NCBI RefSeq assembly: GCF_018320785.1
Contig: NC_054866.1
Coordinates: 33,271,000-33,334,999 of the forward strand
DNA from: Cheilinus undulatus
Taxonomy: Eukaryota; Chordata; Actinopteri; Labriformes; Labridae
Direction of reading: 5' to 3'
DNA length: 64,000 nucleotides
In this document: piece after piece, positions 48,317 through 60,950 of the stretch
How positions within the stretch are numbered: position 1 is the first letter of the stretch
How the letters are laid out: each line of letters starts with the position of its first letter
Position numbers and translations under genes: made by a program
The notes under the pieces: generated by a model
Databases searched by the model: none
Told to the model about the DNA's origin: nothing
What the model saw: the letters and a program-made list of their open reading frames with translations, nothing else

Positions 48317-48828
48317 AGGCCTTACACATTGAATCACTATTCAAGTGATTTCAAAGTCCCAGACAAAATTTCAAAGTCAGAGTAAAATCATGAGGGCCTT
48401 GCTTGTTGTGAATTTTCACCAGATGCATGATGGGAAATAATCTTAAAAGGAATCTAGTTCTAGTCTTGTAGTTAGCGACCCCCAGTCTTTGCAAAATCTT
48501 GTGACTAAATACTCAGTGACTTGCTGAAAAAATTGTCTTTAGATGTGAGAGGGTCTCAGATGTTTGTCTCTTTTGTGGTGCTTAAAGTCTCTTAAAAGTT
48601 TGAGCAAGGGGCGCAGATGGCCTAGTCATTTAAGGCACGCCCCATGTACGTGGGGGGCCTGGGTTCGAATCTGGCCTGTTGCTCTTTCCTGCATGGCTTT
48701 CCCCACTCTTTCATCCCTGTTTCTGACTCTATCCACTGTCCTCCTCTATCAAAAAAGGCACAAAAGGCTCAAATTAAATCTTAAAAAAGGGATTTTTTTA
48801 GCAAAGTCTTCTAGTGTAAGGCCAGCCT
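48317..48828. mobile_element. MITE nested in the Tc1 element
   Basis: Left end AGGCCTTACAC (48317-48327) and right end GTGTAAGGCCAGCCT (48814-48828) form imperfect terminal inverted repeats of the AGGCTGGCCTTACAC family also seen at 44021. It interrupts the Tc1 sequence, which resumes at about 48836. About 110 bases expected from the Tc1 consensus are missing at the junction. It carries a SINE. Confidence 0.55.
48605..48790 (+). mobile_element. tRNA-derived SINE, nested
   Basis: The tRNA-like head has an A-box-like ATGGCCTAGTC (48617-48627) and a B box GGTTCGAATC (48662-48671). The body is TTTCCTGCATGGCTTTCCCC, ACTCTATCCACTGTCCT, and a simple tail AAATTAAATCTTAAAAAAG. This is a common percomorph SINE layout. 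It lies within the MITE 48317-48828, which lies in the Tc1 element. Confidence 0.8.
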
Positions 48829-49122
48829 AAAAAAAGTGTAACAATTTCAGAAAATGTTCCTCAATGCAAAGTTGCGAAGACTTTGAATATTCCACCATCT
48901 ACAGTATGTAATATTATGAAAAGATTGAGAGAATCTGGAGAAATCTCTGTGTGCAAGGGACCAGGCAAAGTTCTATAAGGGCGCATTCACACCAGAGCTG
49001 CTAATATTTTAATGAAATGGTAAAATGTCTCTCTTTCAACACCTGATGAGTTGTCTGTGTTCTATTGTGAATACAATATGGGTTTATAAGATTTGCAAAT
49101 GATCATTGTAGTCTGTTTTGAC

Positions 49123-49690
49123 CAGAGCATGTGAGCGGAGCGGGAGCGAGCGGGGAGCGTGAGCGGAAGGATTTTGGCCAGAACGCGGAGCGGTTTTTTC
49201 AAAAAAGCTGGACCGGCACCTTATCTTGCGCTCCATCCCGCTCCGGTACCGCTCACACCATGCGTCTGAAGCATGTCTCACCCAGAATGTATCTGCAAGA
49301 ATTTGTATCCGTGAAGCATCCCGTGTTGGTTTCACTGCTCCTGCAGAGAGGCAGCGACATCCAGCACGTCAGACTGGGCTTTCCGGCGAAATAATCCGAG
49401 AGACTTGAGATGCCTGCACAGTGTTGATATACTAATATTAACACCATCGTCATTTTTTAAAAACATCAGTATTTCCCAGTGTCTGAAACCGAGAAGATGG
49501 TAATGGTAATGTGTTTCCGTGTTTTCGTTGAGTGAGCGGTGAGTGATTTGAGTGGAGCGGGTAGAAATTTGAGTGGAAGGTGGAGCGATAATGAGCGAAG
49601 CGGCGTGAATCCCCTCTGAGCGGGCGCAGGGAACAGCTCTGTGAGCCAGGAGCGGGAAATCTCATCGCTCCACTCCGCTCACATGCTCTG
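49123..49690. mobile_element. hAT-type MITE with 8-bp target duplication
   Basis: 568 bases with terminal inverted repeats CAGAGCATGTGAGCGGAG (18 perfect bases, then similar for about 10 more). It is flanked on both sides by the same 8 bases, GTTTTGAC (49115-49122 and 49691-49698), the duplication size made by hAT transposases. GC-rich compared with its surroundings, with many GAGCGG/CCGCTC words near both ends. It has no transposase and interrupts the right terminal repeat of the Tc1 element. Confidence 0.85.
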
Positions 49691-50177
49691 GTTTTGACAC
49701 AGCAGCCCGACTTTTGGAATTGGGGTTAAATACAAATAGATGTTTTACATCTTAGATTTTGTGTTTAGATTTCACATTGACTGATGAAAACAAAGGCCAG
49801 TTGTGTTGAAGTTTTGCTGTGTGTTTATGTATTGATACATGACTGACTGGGGTAGACCTTCTGTATATTTAACAGCATGAGGACATATCTGAAATGAAAT
49901 AGGCAGGAAATTGAGTTTTCCTCTAATATGTTGCATCTCAACAGGACACAGTTCGTTTTACTGAATATCAGTCACACATTTATTTGAAGATGGTTTATTT
50001 GGTGGGGCATTTTCACACATTTATAATACTGGGACATCACATTAGAGACATATTTTTAATAATATTGTGACATTGATTCCAGTTGTATTTCCCCCAACCA
50101 CTCAACTTATACGAGGGCACAAACAGAAACAAACAACTGATGGACATCTCCCTTAGTTGCTTGGTTATTGGACAGCT

Positions 50178-50230
50178 GTGTGTGTGTTTGTGTGTGTGGG
50201 TGGGTGTTGGTGTGTGTGTGTCTGTGTGAG
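50178..50230. repeat. Imperfect (TG)n microsatellite
   Basis: GTGTGTGTGTTTGTGTGTGT followed by GGGTGGGTGTTGGTGTGTGT and TCTGTGTG. Interrupted, hence probably moderately polymorphic. Confidence 0.9.
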
Positions 50231-53200
50231 AAAGGAAGGTTTTTGTTTTCTTTGGTGTATCAAAGCTCAAAGCCAGTCATTGGGTGAGTTAAACAAGTCA
50301 CAAGAAATTATATTGAAGCCTGAGTTTATACTTTGATCTGAGTTCAATAGATAAGAGTGACAGATAATGTGGCTGTCTGTTGCAGAAAGAGAAGCTGACC
50401 TGTGTGCAGTTTGCCAAACTTGGAAAGAGAGTAAAGAGTTTGCTATACAGATCTTTGTGGTAGCCTCATTAGTAGTATTCCAGTGCTGGCATGGATTGTA
50501 ATTGGTGCAATGCTTTGCTTATTTTTTAGCGTCAACTAAAGCTTTTAGATGTTTGAGCAGTACACAGGGCTGACTATACAGTATATGTATATGTGACTGT
50601 GTGAGTTTTCCTGGTGAATGATAGTAAACAGATAGCTTGTCTAAGGTCCTCCTGAGTTGTATTGGCTGTACAAAGTGGAACTTATTCAATGAGTGTCTCC
50701 AGCAAGGTGAACACATAAAGATGCTGAAAAGTGCATGGAGTTGTAAAGTGATGTGTGAGCTCAGACGCTACTGTTTTAGGTGAGACGGTAAAATGTCATC
50801 TCCTGTGTCTACAAAAGTCCAAATGTTGTTTGGGTGACTATTTAAAACTCATGAAGTCTAGGATGCTGTTAGCTGCCTAAATGGTTACAGTCGTACCCCT
50901 TTGTAGTCGGCACAGGAATTTTGAGTCGATTAAACTAATGGTTAACATGTTATATCATTTCAGGCCCACAATCCCCGTCAAACGCTCCATCTTAACGGAA
51001 TGTAGCTGCCTGCCACTAGTAGCCAGTGAAGTTGTTCTTAATGACTACTTCTTGCTGCCACAAGGCTCTTTACTCATCATATAAACAACTGCTAAGCGCC
51101 AATAGCCAATGCCAACGGCCTGGTTTATCACTATTTTGATCTTGGAGGTTGGGGGTAAATTTGTGCAAAGGCTGTATTTGGGTATACTTAAACATGACTG
51201 AAGCATTGAGTGACCACTGTCAGCACAGGAATGTGATGGTAAATGTGCAAAGAGGATTTATGGCTGGTGGTGCTGGCACTGCCAACGTTGGCTACATTTT
51301 GTATCAACTTTGCATTGTTGCAGTGTGAAGTTTGTTTACAGAATGTATTTACCTGACTTTACACTAGGGGTTGACTGGTTGTTAGTGTGGCCAATTATTA
51401 TAGTTTTTAGTGATCCAGCTTTATTGTCACTCTACAGTCCCACCAACTTTTCCTGCATAAAACACAGTCTGATGAACTAAATGTCACATGAATATCAGCC
51501 AATCAGCACTCAAGCCTGGTACCACTTGATGCAGTGATGGAATCCCTTCCTGTTTTCCGGCTGCTACTGTGTTGCTCTGTGCTTTTGCACACTGATAGAT
51601 CTAGGGCTTAATTGTTTATCTTCTGTCATTTTTATATCCTGCAATTTTACTTTTGCCACATTAAGTACATTTTGTACGTAATAAAAAAGGCATATTGGCT
51701 CCAAATATTAGTTATCGGTCTCATAAACAACCAATAATCAGTACCTAGATGACTGATGGTATATCACTAGGGGGCCATAGCAGAAAGTCTAGCACGTTTG
51801 ATTTCTGCCCCGCCTTCTGTAATTTGTTCCATGACATCAGTAATGTTGACTAATAGGGGAACAGAGCGCCCTGCATGTGCAGCAGTCAGAAATGTAACTA
51901 AACAAACCAAATGACAATATGAAAGAAGAGAGATGAACTTCGTGCCTTTAGAGTCAACAAAAGGAAAACTTTGTCAGACTCTGACTAAACATCCCTGCCT
52001 GTCTGATGTGTCATAGAGGGACTACTAGTACAGTGTGTTTGTTACAGTCTCCTTTCTGGGTGTTGTCTAGCCGTGCCTCAACATCATCACATTGGTTGCA
52101 ATGACTGATCGCATACCTCTGAGTAGTCTGTCATGTTGGTCAGTCAAATCACAGCACAAATTTGGTTCTGGGATCGCCTAGCCTGAGATAGTGACCATTG
52201 TAGTGGTGTAATCACTGCCTGCTAAAACTTTCAAATGTTTGTAACCATAATGCAATAGATAATGCCCAGAAAACTAGAAGAAATGAATGAGATACATGGA
52301 TGCCAGTACATGAACTAATTGGCATACAGCAGCCAATCAGACTGGCAGTAAACATGACTGTGCAGGTTTAACTAGTAACACATCCAGTGTGTAAATGCAT
52401 CTTCCCTAAGGACAACCTTATTACCCGTCTCAGAGTTACAATAATGATTGCCTGCTACATCTTTGACATGATACTCACAGCAGAGTATCTTACAGCAGGT
52501 GTGCACTTTCTGTGTAAGCCTGAAACCACAGACAATTACAAGGGCAGGGTGTTTACAGATAACAGGCAACATTTAATTGGATAGTGGCATTGTGACTCAG
52601 TGGTAAGCATCCCGAGGGTAGATTTGGTGCATATCTATGACTTGTATGTGAAGAATTTGCATGTGGTTGTGTCCAAACAACACTGTTCTTGGGTTCATTA
52701 TAGATGTTTGTATGATAATCTGCTGTGAGGGCCTTTTGTGTTTTGAAGGGTGTCTGGCAAGCATACTTCAAGTAGAAATAATTAAGCGTAAAATGAAAAT
52801 GTTAAGATGCTTTAGATATGATGAGATCCAATGCTTATCTACTGCATGTCCTTACAGTTTCAAACACAAAGTATGAGTAATATTTTGAAATGTGTGCAAA
52901 TGGATGTGATCCCAGATTTTCATGTTTTATTTTTTTCACTTTACACTATTTAATTATTGCCAAAGCTATTCATTTCTTTATATGAAACTATAAGGTGAAA
53001 GCACGTTGTTTCAAGTTCTCTGCTTAATTACAGTATACAAGAAGTGTTAAATCTTTGGTTATTAAATGAAAGGTTAAGAAATATGATCAGTTAAAAGTAA
53101 ATGGAAGAAGAAAAAACAACAGAGATTAATTCTATTTTTTGTGTTGTGAAATTGTCATTCATTTGCTGGTTTCACTAAGTTATGGCCTTTGTCATGGTCA

Positions 53201-53345
53201 TGCAACCAAAGATTGCCTGGGATACAATTCTGACAGTGTAAGATATTTAGGATGACCATCTCATAATGTGACTGCTGCTATGACATTGCCAAAAGTATGT
53301 ATGTCGACTAGCCAACCAATAGGAATACAGGAAAACATGACACTG

Positions 53346-53373
53346 CCCCCCCCCAAAAAAAAAAAAAAAAAAA
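53346..53373. repeat. Poly(C)/poly(A) run
   Basis: Eight or more C residues followed directly by about 20 A residues. A simple-sequence tract with no retroelement identified beside it. Confidence 0.85.
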
Positions 53374-56300
53374 ACAAGTTAGCACTAGAATGGAGGTGAT
53401 AAAAGGAGGAAAATCTTGATCTGAGATGTTTGTCTAAGCACATAAATATGATTGCAATGGCTTTATCGTTATTTTGCTTCATTATTTACCACGGCACTGG
53501 TGGTGGAGATGGATGACGCACACTGATGACGATTATTTCTTACATGAATTTACATACCCACTTTAAACATACCTGCTTTAAATCTGCAGAAGCAGAGCTT
53601 GAATTGTAGCTTTTTCATTCAAAACGGATCTATAAAACATTACATTGAAACAAATGCAACATAAAGTTACATTCATTCATTATTTTCATGAGTTATACTG
53701 TACTAATTAATTTAGCCAGTGTGCATGAGTTGACCTTTGTATGTCTGCTAATGCACACTCCTATACATGCTGGTATTTACTTTTAAAAGTCATGGTCTGG
53801 GCCTCCTGGCATGGATGCAGTAAATCTAGCTGTGAAGCTGGACTGAGATGACCTCGAGAGGTCAGTGATTGTTTCTGGGGGAGTCCTCTACTCCTCTGTC
53901 TCAGCTGGAGGATGTTATTGTTTGTACCTATTTGCACACTGACAGGAGAAAAGGTCCTCCCCTCCTTTTTTGGACTATCTAGCTGTAGACAGCTGTGTCG
54001 GAGTCTCTGAAGTCCGGAGGAGTGGACATTTGTGATTGGTTGGGAGGCAATGGAGTTCTTTTGCTTTGTCTCACCCTCCTCTCATTCTTTTGTGGACCCA
54101 CCTCAGTGGCATCTAATTTAGAAAATAAAATAAAAAAATGTCCTTAACTTGCTAATAGTAATTACTTAAAGATATGTAAATCACACAGCAGCACAGAGCA
54201 GCTGCTGACCTGGCTTATGCCTTCTGCCAGCACTGTGTGCTGATATCAATCTGCCTGCATCTGCAACCTATTGTTTCCTAAATTTATGCATTTTGTATAT
54301 GTTTATGGAATTAAATATAAAGCAGTGTGGTGGTTAACATTTGGTGTTTGGTGAACAAACAGCTGTCATGTAGTCAATGAAAAACTTCTCAGTCCTCTGT
54401 TCCAGGCGGTGAACTTTATTCTTCCATGTGTGAGGAGTAAATAATAAACATTTTAGTTTAAGAGACATGGTCTGAAACACCATCATCTCATACAAAACAC
54501 CTTCTGGTCCTGTGCTTCTGGGTGAATTTTCTCTGTTGCCATCAGGATGTTGTAATGTTTTTAACCTGTCTTTAAAACAGTCATTTAAAAATCATTCATT
54601 CCCCCTGCAATGAGATAATAAAATGCTCCTTAGGTTTTATGTTTTTAGATCTCTTTCAGTCTCTTACAGATCCTTTTATCCTTTTAGTAGACCATTCATC
54701 ATTTTTTCAATTTATTTATTGATTTGTCAGCCTAATTTTTACCAGTTTGTTTTTTAGATCTCCTCCTGTATTTTAGCTTACATGTATTGTTGCTGTCTGT
54801 GTCACTGTGTTATATCCATGTTTTTATGTACAAGCTGCTTCAAACCAGTTGCCCTTTAAGGGATTAATAAAGTTGTTGAATTGAACTGGAACATGTAGAC
54901 TTTCAGTGATATAACAGAGGATGTAATACTGTAATTCTTACAATAAAGTGCATGAGACATTATCTCATTTTTATTTCATTTCAATTTTATTGAAACTAAA
55001 ATAAATAAAACCCAAATGATAGGAATTTTTCAGGCTATATGTAAGATTAGATTCTCTATTAGTAATAGGCGTGATGGTTGTTGACAATAACACTTTAGTT
55101 CATAACTTGCACAAGTAAAATTTTCACCTGGGAGCCACGACAGTTAATCCTCGTCTTATTTTGATAAAGGAATTAAAGCAAAAAAATGCCTACTTGTTAT
55201 ATAAACAACAGTTCCAATTCAAAAGAAGAGATAGACTTTTTCATAATATATTTCAACAAAATAACTGTGATACCACAACACAAAGATCATTTCTTTGGTT
55301 ATAACTGTGGTGTTAGGATTTTATCCCCAGCTGTAAATCTTCTCACACTTCTAGCTACAGAATTGCAGCCCACTGGCAAATTACATAGTACCGTTTAAGC
55401 AGGTAAAATGTGTGAAAATGGGATGAAAGGCATCCTCCTCTGTTGAAAGTTACTTTACTATTGGATTAAATTTTACCTGCTGAATCGAAATGAAAAAAAT
55501 ACACATTATTTCTTTAAATGACAAAAACCTGTAGAGGAAAAAAATGCCTTTAACAGACCTCAAACTTCATGCTGTATCTAAAGGAGCTCTGTATGAGCAT
55601 GGTGTCTCAGTACCTTAACATGCCCTTGTATGACGACAGTTTGAAGAGTTACAAACTGATTAAATCTACTGAAAACTTTCTGATGCGTGAACCCACCACT
55701 CAGTTTATCTGATAAGATTAAATTTTAACGCGGCGGTTTCATTCCTGTAGCTGCGAGCTTTTGATTTGCATCAGCCTTTGAAATCCATCCTTTAATAACT
55801 AATTTCATTTTCATTCAGGACAAGAAAATATGCGGCTTCTGTGTGATGCCACTCTGCTCTGAGGCTGTGGAGAGAGCAGTGTGTTATGGGTGAACACAAA
55901 GACATGAAAAAGGCAAAATTATACCGTAATGTATGGATTAGTTCCAAATGAGAAAAGTTATGATGTTTGTAGTTTGTTCTGACAAGCCTGAAAAATCATG
56001 TCTCATTGACCAGCATCTTCCAGTGATAATGGTATGTACCTCTGAGCAGTACATCAATGTGTAGGCTGCTAACAAGTCACCAGTGACAGTCTCATTAAAG
56101 CTGAGCTTTAGCTAATGCTCCCGATTGTTTATTACAAGTGTAGCGATGTGCATGAGTTCAACCCCGGCTCATGCACATGTTGTTAACACAAAAATATGCC
56201 CCCGTGTCTATCTTTGGTTATGATCTAGAAATAAAGACAGGGTTTTATTCATCAGGAGTGGGTTGGTTAAACTTAGAAGCTGTCACAGAGGCTGATTTTT

Positions 56301-59300
56301 CCCTTGATGAAACACTGACACAGTGTCTCCACGTCTGGTCACTTTCATTTTAATAGACGGCAGAGAAGATTTGGTTTCTGCTGCAGTCACTAGGCAGCTG
56401 CAATCAGGAGAACGGTGCTCTCACGCTCTCACACAGTAATTAGAAACAGAGAGGATGGAGGGAAGCACTCACAGTTAACCTTCACATCCCCTTGTTTTAT
56501 TAGAAGTTAATTTCCACATCCCATTTTGATAATCCTTCTGTACTAAATACTGTATGTCTTACTTTATGCAGTCTCTATCATCATCATATGTTATTAATTC
56601 ATTTGTTTTCCATGCTCTGACAATAATTGCTTCCCTTGTTTTACAGATTTGAACTTGTGCACCTTCTAAAACAAGGACTTGTTAGACTTATGCTCATCAC
56701 AAACGACTTAGCATTGCAATTGAGGATCATGCAAGGTCTCCTAACCCACACCACTAATTTTGTATGCCAACAGGGACGCTTGGCTCACTGCTCTTGCCGT
56801 GTGCACAGAGGGAATCCCAAATTCCCGTCGTAAAAAAGCACAGGAAGCTGTGACCTCTTTTGAAAGACTATGAATCATCCTGTTATCTCCATCTCCTCAG
56901 CAGCAGGGCCTCTCATTCCAACGTATCACTGTCGAGTCAAGGCTCACTAAATGAAGTGGCGCGGCAGTCGTAATGACATTGCAATGGCACTGCAGTCAGT
57001 CTCAGATATGCAAACAATATTATGCACCAAACTGAAGTGGAAGTTGATGCAGGAGGGAGCTTAAGTCATACAAAAGGTAGGATGTTAGAGAGATCTGTTC
57101 AGTAATGCTCGATTCTGCTGCACAGTCCCAGGCTGGAGTAATGAAGCACAGACAGTCATTAGCATGCCCTATGTGCATCTAGTCAAATGAGCTGCGACTC
57201 AAAACAACTAGCCCTTCAAGTCAGCTGATTAAATGCAGCAAATCCCAGCTTTGGCTGATTTTCCCTCCTAATTGGTGGCTAAACATAAAGCCAGGTTCAC
57301 ATTAAAAATATCACCCTTGGAATTCCCATTTAATGTGCTCTAAATCTGACCTCCACAGGGATCTTATGCGTTCATAAACTTAGAGTAGAAAGAAAATTTG
57401 CAAAGACAGTTGCAACTATAGAGGGTAAACTGATTTTATGGCAGAGCAACAGCTTACTTACATTCATCTGAGTTAGCATATCCTCACTGCAGCTTCATGC
57501 AGGGATTTGACAGTCTCACTTTGATTGGTTTTACTCTTCCTGGCATGCACATTGAGTCTGTGTCTGTGCCCAGTATTCCTGCAGATACAATATGATTTAG
57601 ACCTATGCATGTCCTGAAATTTCCCAGGCAAAAATGAACATTAAATAGGTCAAACATTTCTCTTTTTTTGCATTTTATTTTGACATTAATCCTGTAGTGT
57701 AATTATTCAGGTGCAACAAGGACATCTAACTGATAAATGGAGGAATTTGTGCTCTATTTTCTAATCTGTGTGCAGGACCAGTATGAGTTGCAAAGGTCAC
57801 TTTCCTGGCTCAGACAGACATAATGGATATGTCACTTCAGTCTAAATTTGTTGTGGTGAGGACTAGAATTTTTTCAGCTGTCACACAGCGGTCCTGCATC
57901 AGCAAGCATGAAATAATATTCTCACCCCTATCTGTAATATATAATAGTTTTAGCGTGGAAAGTTGCAGTAGTGTCCTTATTTTTTCCCGTGGCTTACAGA
58001 AGCACAGGATAGGATTACGGCATCGAAGATGAAATTTACGTTAAGAAATGTGTCACCCGTCATCCCTTTGCAGGCGTAAATGATTGTGTTCATACATGCG
58101 CCAGGGGGTAGGACACCGTAAATCATGTGCAGTGTTCATATGTGGCATAATGCCAAATTGAATTCCTCAGCACAAAAACCTGGTTTAAGCTGGCCCTCTG
58201 CCAAAACACTTAGTTAATCTTGCTTATGCCAAATTACACTGTTATCCTAGCTGGATTTGATATGGCTTATGCTGTGTAAGGATGGTTAATAAAGGCTGTT
58301 ACAGATGAATTAGGACATTCTGGATTAAGAGGATGTTGAGTAATGTACTGTTGTATCTGCACTATCTCTTCATGTGTGCTTGTCTCTGTCATTTTTCCCC
58401 TGCAGCAGATAGGTTAGGCAAGATTTGAAACTGTTAATGACTATGACATTTCCAAATGTCCTGTAAAAAGGGGCACATTGGCTCACTTTGAAAGGAGAGA
58501 TGGGACACCTGGTGGTCCGGAGCTGGCCAGGGGCCCAAGAGATGGAGAAAAAGGCCAGCCTTTTAAAGTGAAATGAGATTAGGTCATTTATCCTTGTCTC
58601 AGCATTTCCATTGTACTGTTTTGTGCAGAAAAGATGAGATTGCGGCAATCTCACACAAGCCCTCAACTCAAGAGGAAGGTCTTATTCTGCCAATCTGCGA
58701 CATATAGCACACAAATGGACACATACTATTAGAAAAGACAGTTTCTTACTGTGCGGTGCTCTTTCCAGGCATGAAAGCAGTCCAGCAATCTCCTGCAGAG
58801 CAAGGTCAAGCCTTATTTCAGTGAGCATATTGATCCTGGGATATCATTGTTTGCAGAAAAATGTCTTAAAGGCATTTCAGTCTTTGAGTCCTCAATCAGA
58901 ATTAAATAAAGAATGTTGTTTTGCATATAAAGCTGTTATCTTGCTTTCTGCTGAGCTTTTGTCATCTCAGAAGTAAATGCATTAATTAATGTACCTCACA
59001 TTTCTCAGAATACATGCATTATCTATTGAGGTGATAATGAATTCTTCATAAAGCACTGGAATCTTCCCCATCATCCTGCAGAACCTCCAGAAACGTTTTG
59101 TGTTCCTTTAGACTTAATATTCACATTCCTTCTCTTTGATCATCTCGCTGTCAGTGGGAAATAACTCATGATGGCATGCTGCTAATCCCTCAGAATCAGT
59201 GTTTGCACTATTAGTATTCTCTACAAGTGAATATTCATACTATTTAAATTCATAACTACACAGAGCTCAAATAAAGCACCTGACACCAGCACAGAAGTAG

Positions 59301-59634
59301 ATTACAGATTTATGATATTTTTCATTTTTTTTAACTCCTGGCTTGCATTTAATTCCTGCACCTGTCACTTGGCGTTTGCTAGAATAATTATCACCTGACT
59401 AATTATCCTCAGGCACTCTTTTGCAGTGAATAAATTCTTTGTGAGACCTAAAGGTACAGTATGCAACACTTATGGATTTCAGTGACTTGACATTTTCCCC
59501 CCTTTTTATAGCCACACTTTTGCAAGACAACAATATCATAATGATTTCACTTTTACAATTTTACGCCATAGAGAAGAGGAGGGAAGTTTAAGAGTTGATA
59601 TTAGAAGAAATACAATGATTGTAAAGATCAGGGC

Positions 59635-59705
59635 TGATGCCAATACAGATGTTTATAATTAAAGTTTAGCTGACGGCCGATACCTATACCAATATTTCTT
59701 TTTCA
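59635..59705. repeat. Fragment of the CGATA-type palindromic repeat
   Basis: GGGCTGATGCCAATACAGAT and GACGGCCGATACCTATACCA resemble the family seen at 43090. Only one side is preserved. Confidence 0.35.
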
Positions 59706-59884
59706 TTTTTTATTTTGGTGCAGCACTCCCACTATGCCTAGATTTTTCTCTCATGCATGACCATGAAACAGATCAGAAGTTGCCCAAGAGGTCACCTCCT
59801 CTGCCCAATAATAAATCTCTTCTCTAAACCAGCAGTTTGGTGTACTTACTGGCTAGCGTTAAATTGTTAGAACAGCTTATGAGT

Positions 59885-60950
59885 GCTGTTAGAAAAGCAA
59901 TTTGCACCTTTCCTGATTTAGATTTTTCATATTTGTCACACTAAAATGTTTTAGATCATTTAACAAATTTTGATATTAGACAGAGATAACCTGCGTAAAT
60001 ATAAAATGCAGTGTTTAAACAATGTTTTTATTTACTAAGGGAAAAGTCCATCCCAAACTACCTGGCCCTATGTGAAAAGGTAATGGCCCCTTTAAACTTA
60101 CAACTGGTTGTGCCACACTTGGCGGCATCAGCTGCAAGCAAGCGTTTACGATAGTAACTGGCAATGAGTCTTTCACATCCCTGTGAAGGAATTTTGGCCC
60201 ACTCTTCTTTGCAGAAGTGTTTTAATTCAGCCACATTGGATGGATGGTTATTGAGTATGGACTCCTGTTTAAGGTCATCCCAAGACCGTCACACTACTAC
60301 CATGTTTGACTGTTTTTGTGATGTGTTACAATTGGATGCACACCTTCCAAAAAGTTCACCCTTTGTCTCATCAGTTCACAAAATATTTTCCCCAAATTTT
60401 TGGGGATCGTCAAGATTGTTTTTTTTTTTTAGCAGTGGTTTTGACCTTTGAACTCTCCCCTGGATGCCATTTTTGCCCAGTCTCTTTCTTATTGATGGAT
60501 CTTGAACACTGACCTTAACTGAGTCAAGTGAGGCCTGCAGGTCTTTAGATGTTCTTCTGGGTGCTCCTGTAACCTCCTGGATGAGTCTTTGATGCCCTCT
60601 TGGATATTTTGGTAGGCCGGCTACTCCTTGGAAGGTTTAGACTTGTTCCAAATTTTCTCCATTTGTGGGTAATGGCTCTCATCATGGTTTGCTGAAGTCT
60701 CAAAGCCTTAGAAATGGCTTTGTAAGCCTTTCCAGACTGAAAGATTCAATGATTTTGTTTCTCATCTGTTCTTAAATTTCTTTAGGACATGATGTTTTGC
60801 TTTTTGACATGTTTAAGCCTATTTCACTTTGTCAGACAGGTTCAAGTTAAGGGATTTCTTGATTCAACAAGTTTGGCAGTAATAAGGCCTGGGTTTAGTA
60901 AATAAAATTCAACTCAGCCCCCCTGTTTATATTTACAGATTTCTGTATCT
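59885..60950 (-). mobile_element. Tc1-like transposon with internal deletion, same family as 95-890
   Basis: The left terminal repeat starts near 59885 (TGCTGTTAGAAAAGCAATTT; TTTGTCACACTAAAATGTTT). Read on the minus strand, about 60790 to 60160 gives broken transposase: the DNA-binding region (KGYKAISKAL-like, WRKHGT-like, GRPTK-like), then DSTIRKRLGKNGLHG-like, then, past a deletion, the C-terminus AVVAAKGGTTSY-like near 60100-60150. The catalytic middle, about 350 bases relative to the family as I know it, is missing at a junction near 60275-60285. Multiple stops. The far right terminal repeat is not clearly present. Confidence 0.75.

Larger units (their letters stand above)
48006..49730 (+). 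mobile_element. Tc1-like transposon, internally deleted, with nested insertions
   Basis: Left end about 48006-48110: AAAAAAGTTGAGACGCTG, TGCAATGATTTGCAGAT and CGCATATTTTATTTACAAT. Right end about 49000-49122 plus 49699-49730: the inverted match, with TATGGGTTTATAAGATTTGC and finally GACTTTTGGAATTGGGGTT. Between them 48836-48985 carries a broken N-terminal transposase (helix-turn-helix part, NVPQRKIAKT-like); the catalytic part is deleted. Two later insertions split it: 48317-48828, and 49123-49690 in the right terminal repeat. Inactive. Confidence 0.75.
49735..59875. other. 10-kb gene-poor tract
   Basis: No supported gene. It contains the TG microsatellite, a C8/A20 run at about 53346-53373, and a short phrase at 54852-54880 (CCTTTAAGGGATTAATAAAG) typical of a LINE/SINE 3' tail in fish. 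A good 3' splice site is at 56646 with an open frame to 56833 but no donor I trust. Several hundred-base stretches (for example 56930-57360) look repeat-free and could be conserved elements. Confidence 0.4.

Noticed and set aside
48605..48680. tRNA gene
   Set aside because: Same reasoning: the tRNA-like head belongs to a SINE with a body and A-rich tail, nested in a MITE.
52586..52625. Another tRNA-SINE head
   Set aside because: Only an A-box-like phrase (GTGACTCAGTGGTAAGCATC) is visible; no B box or SINE body follows.
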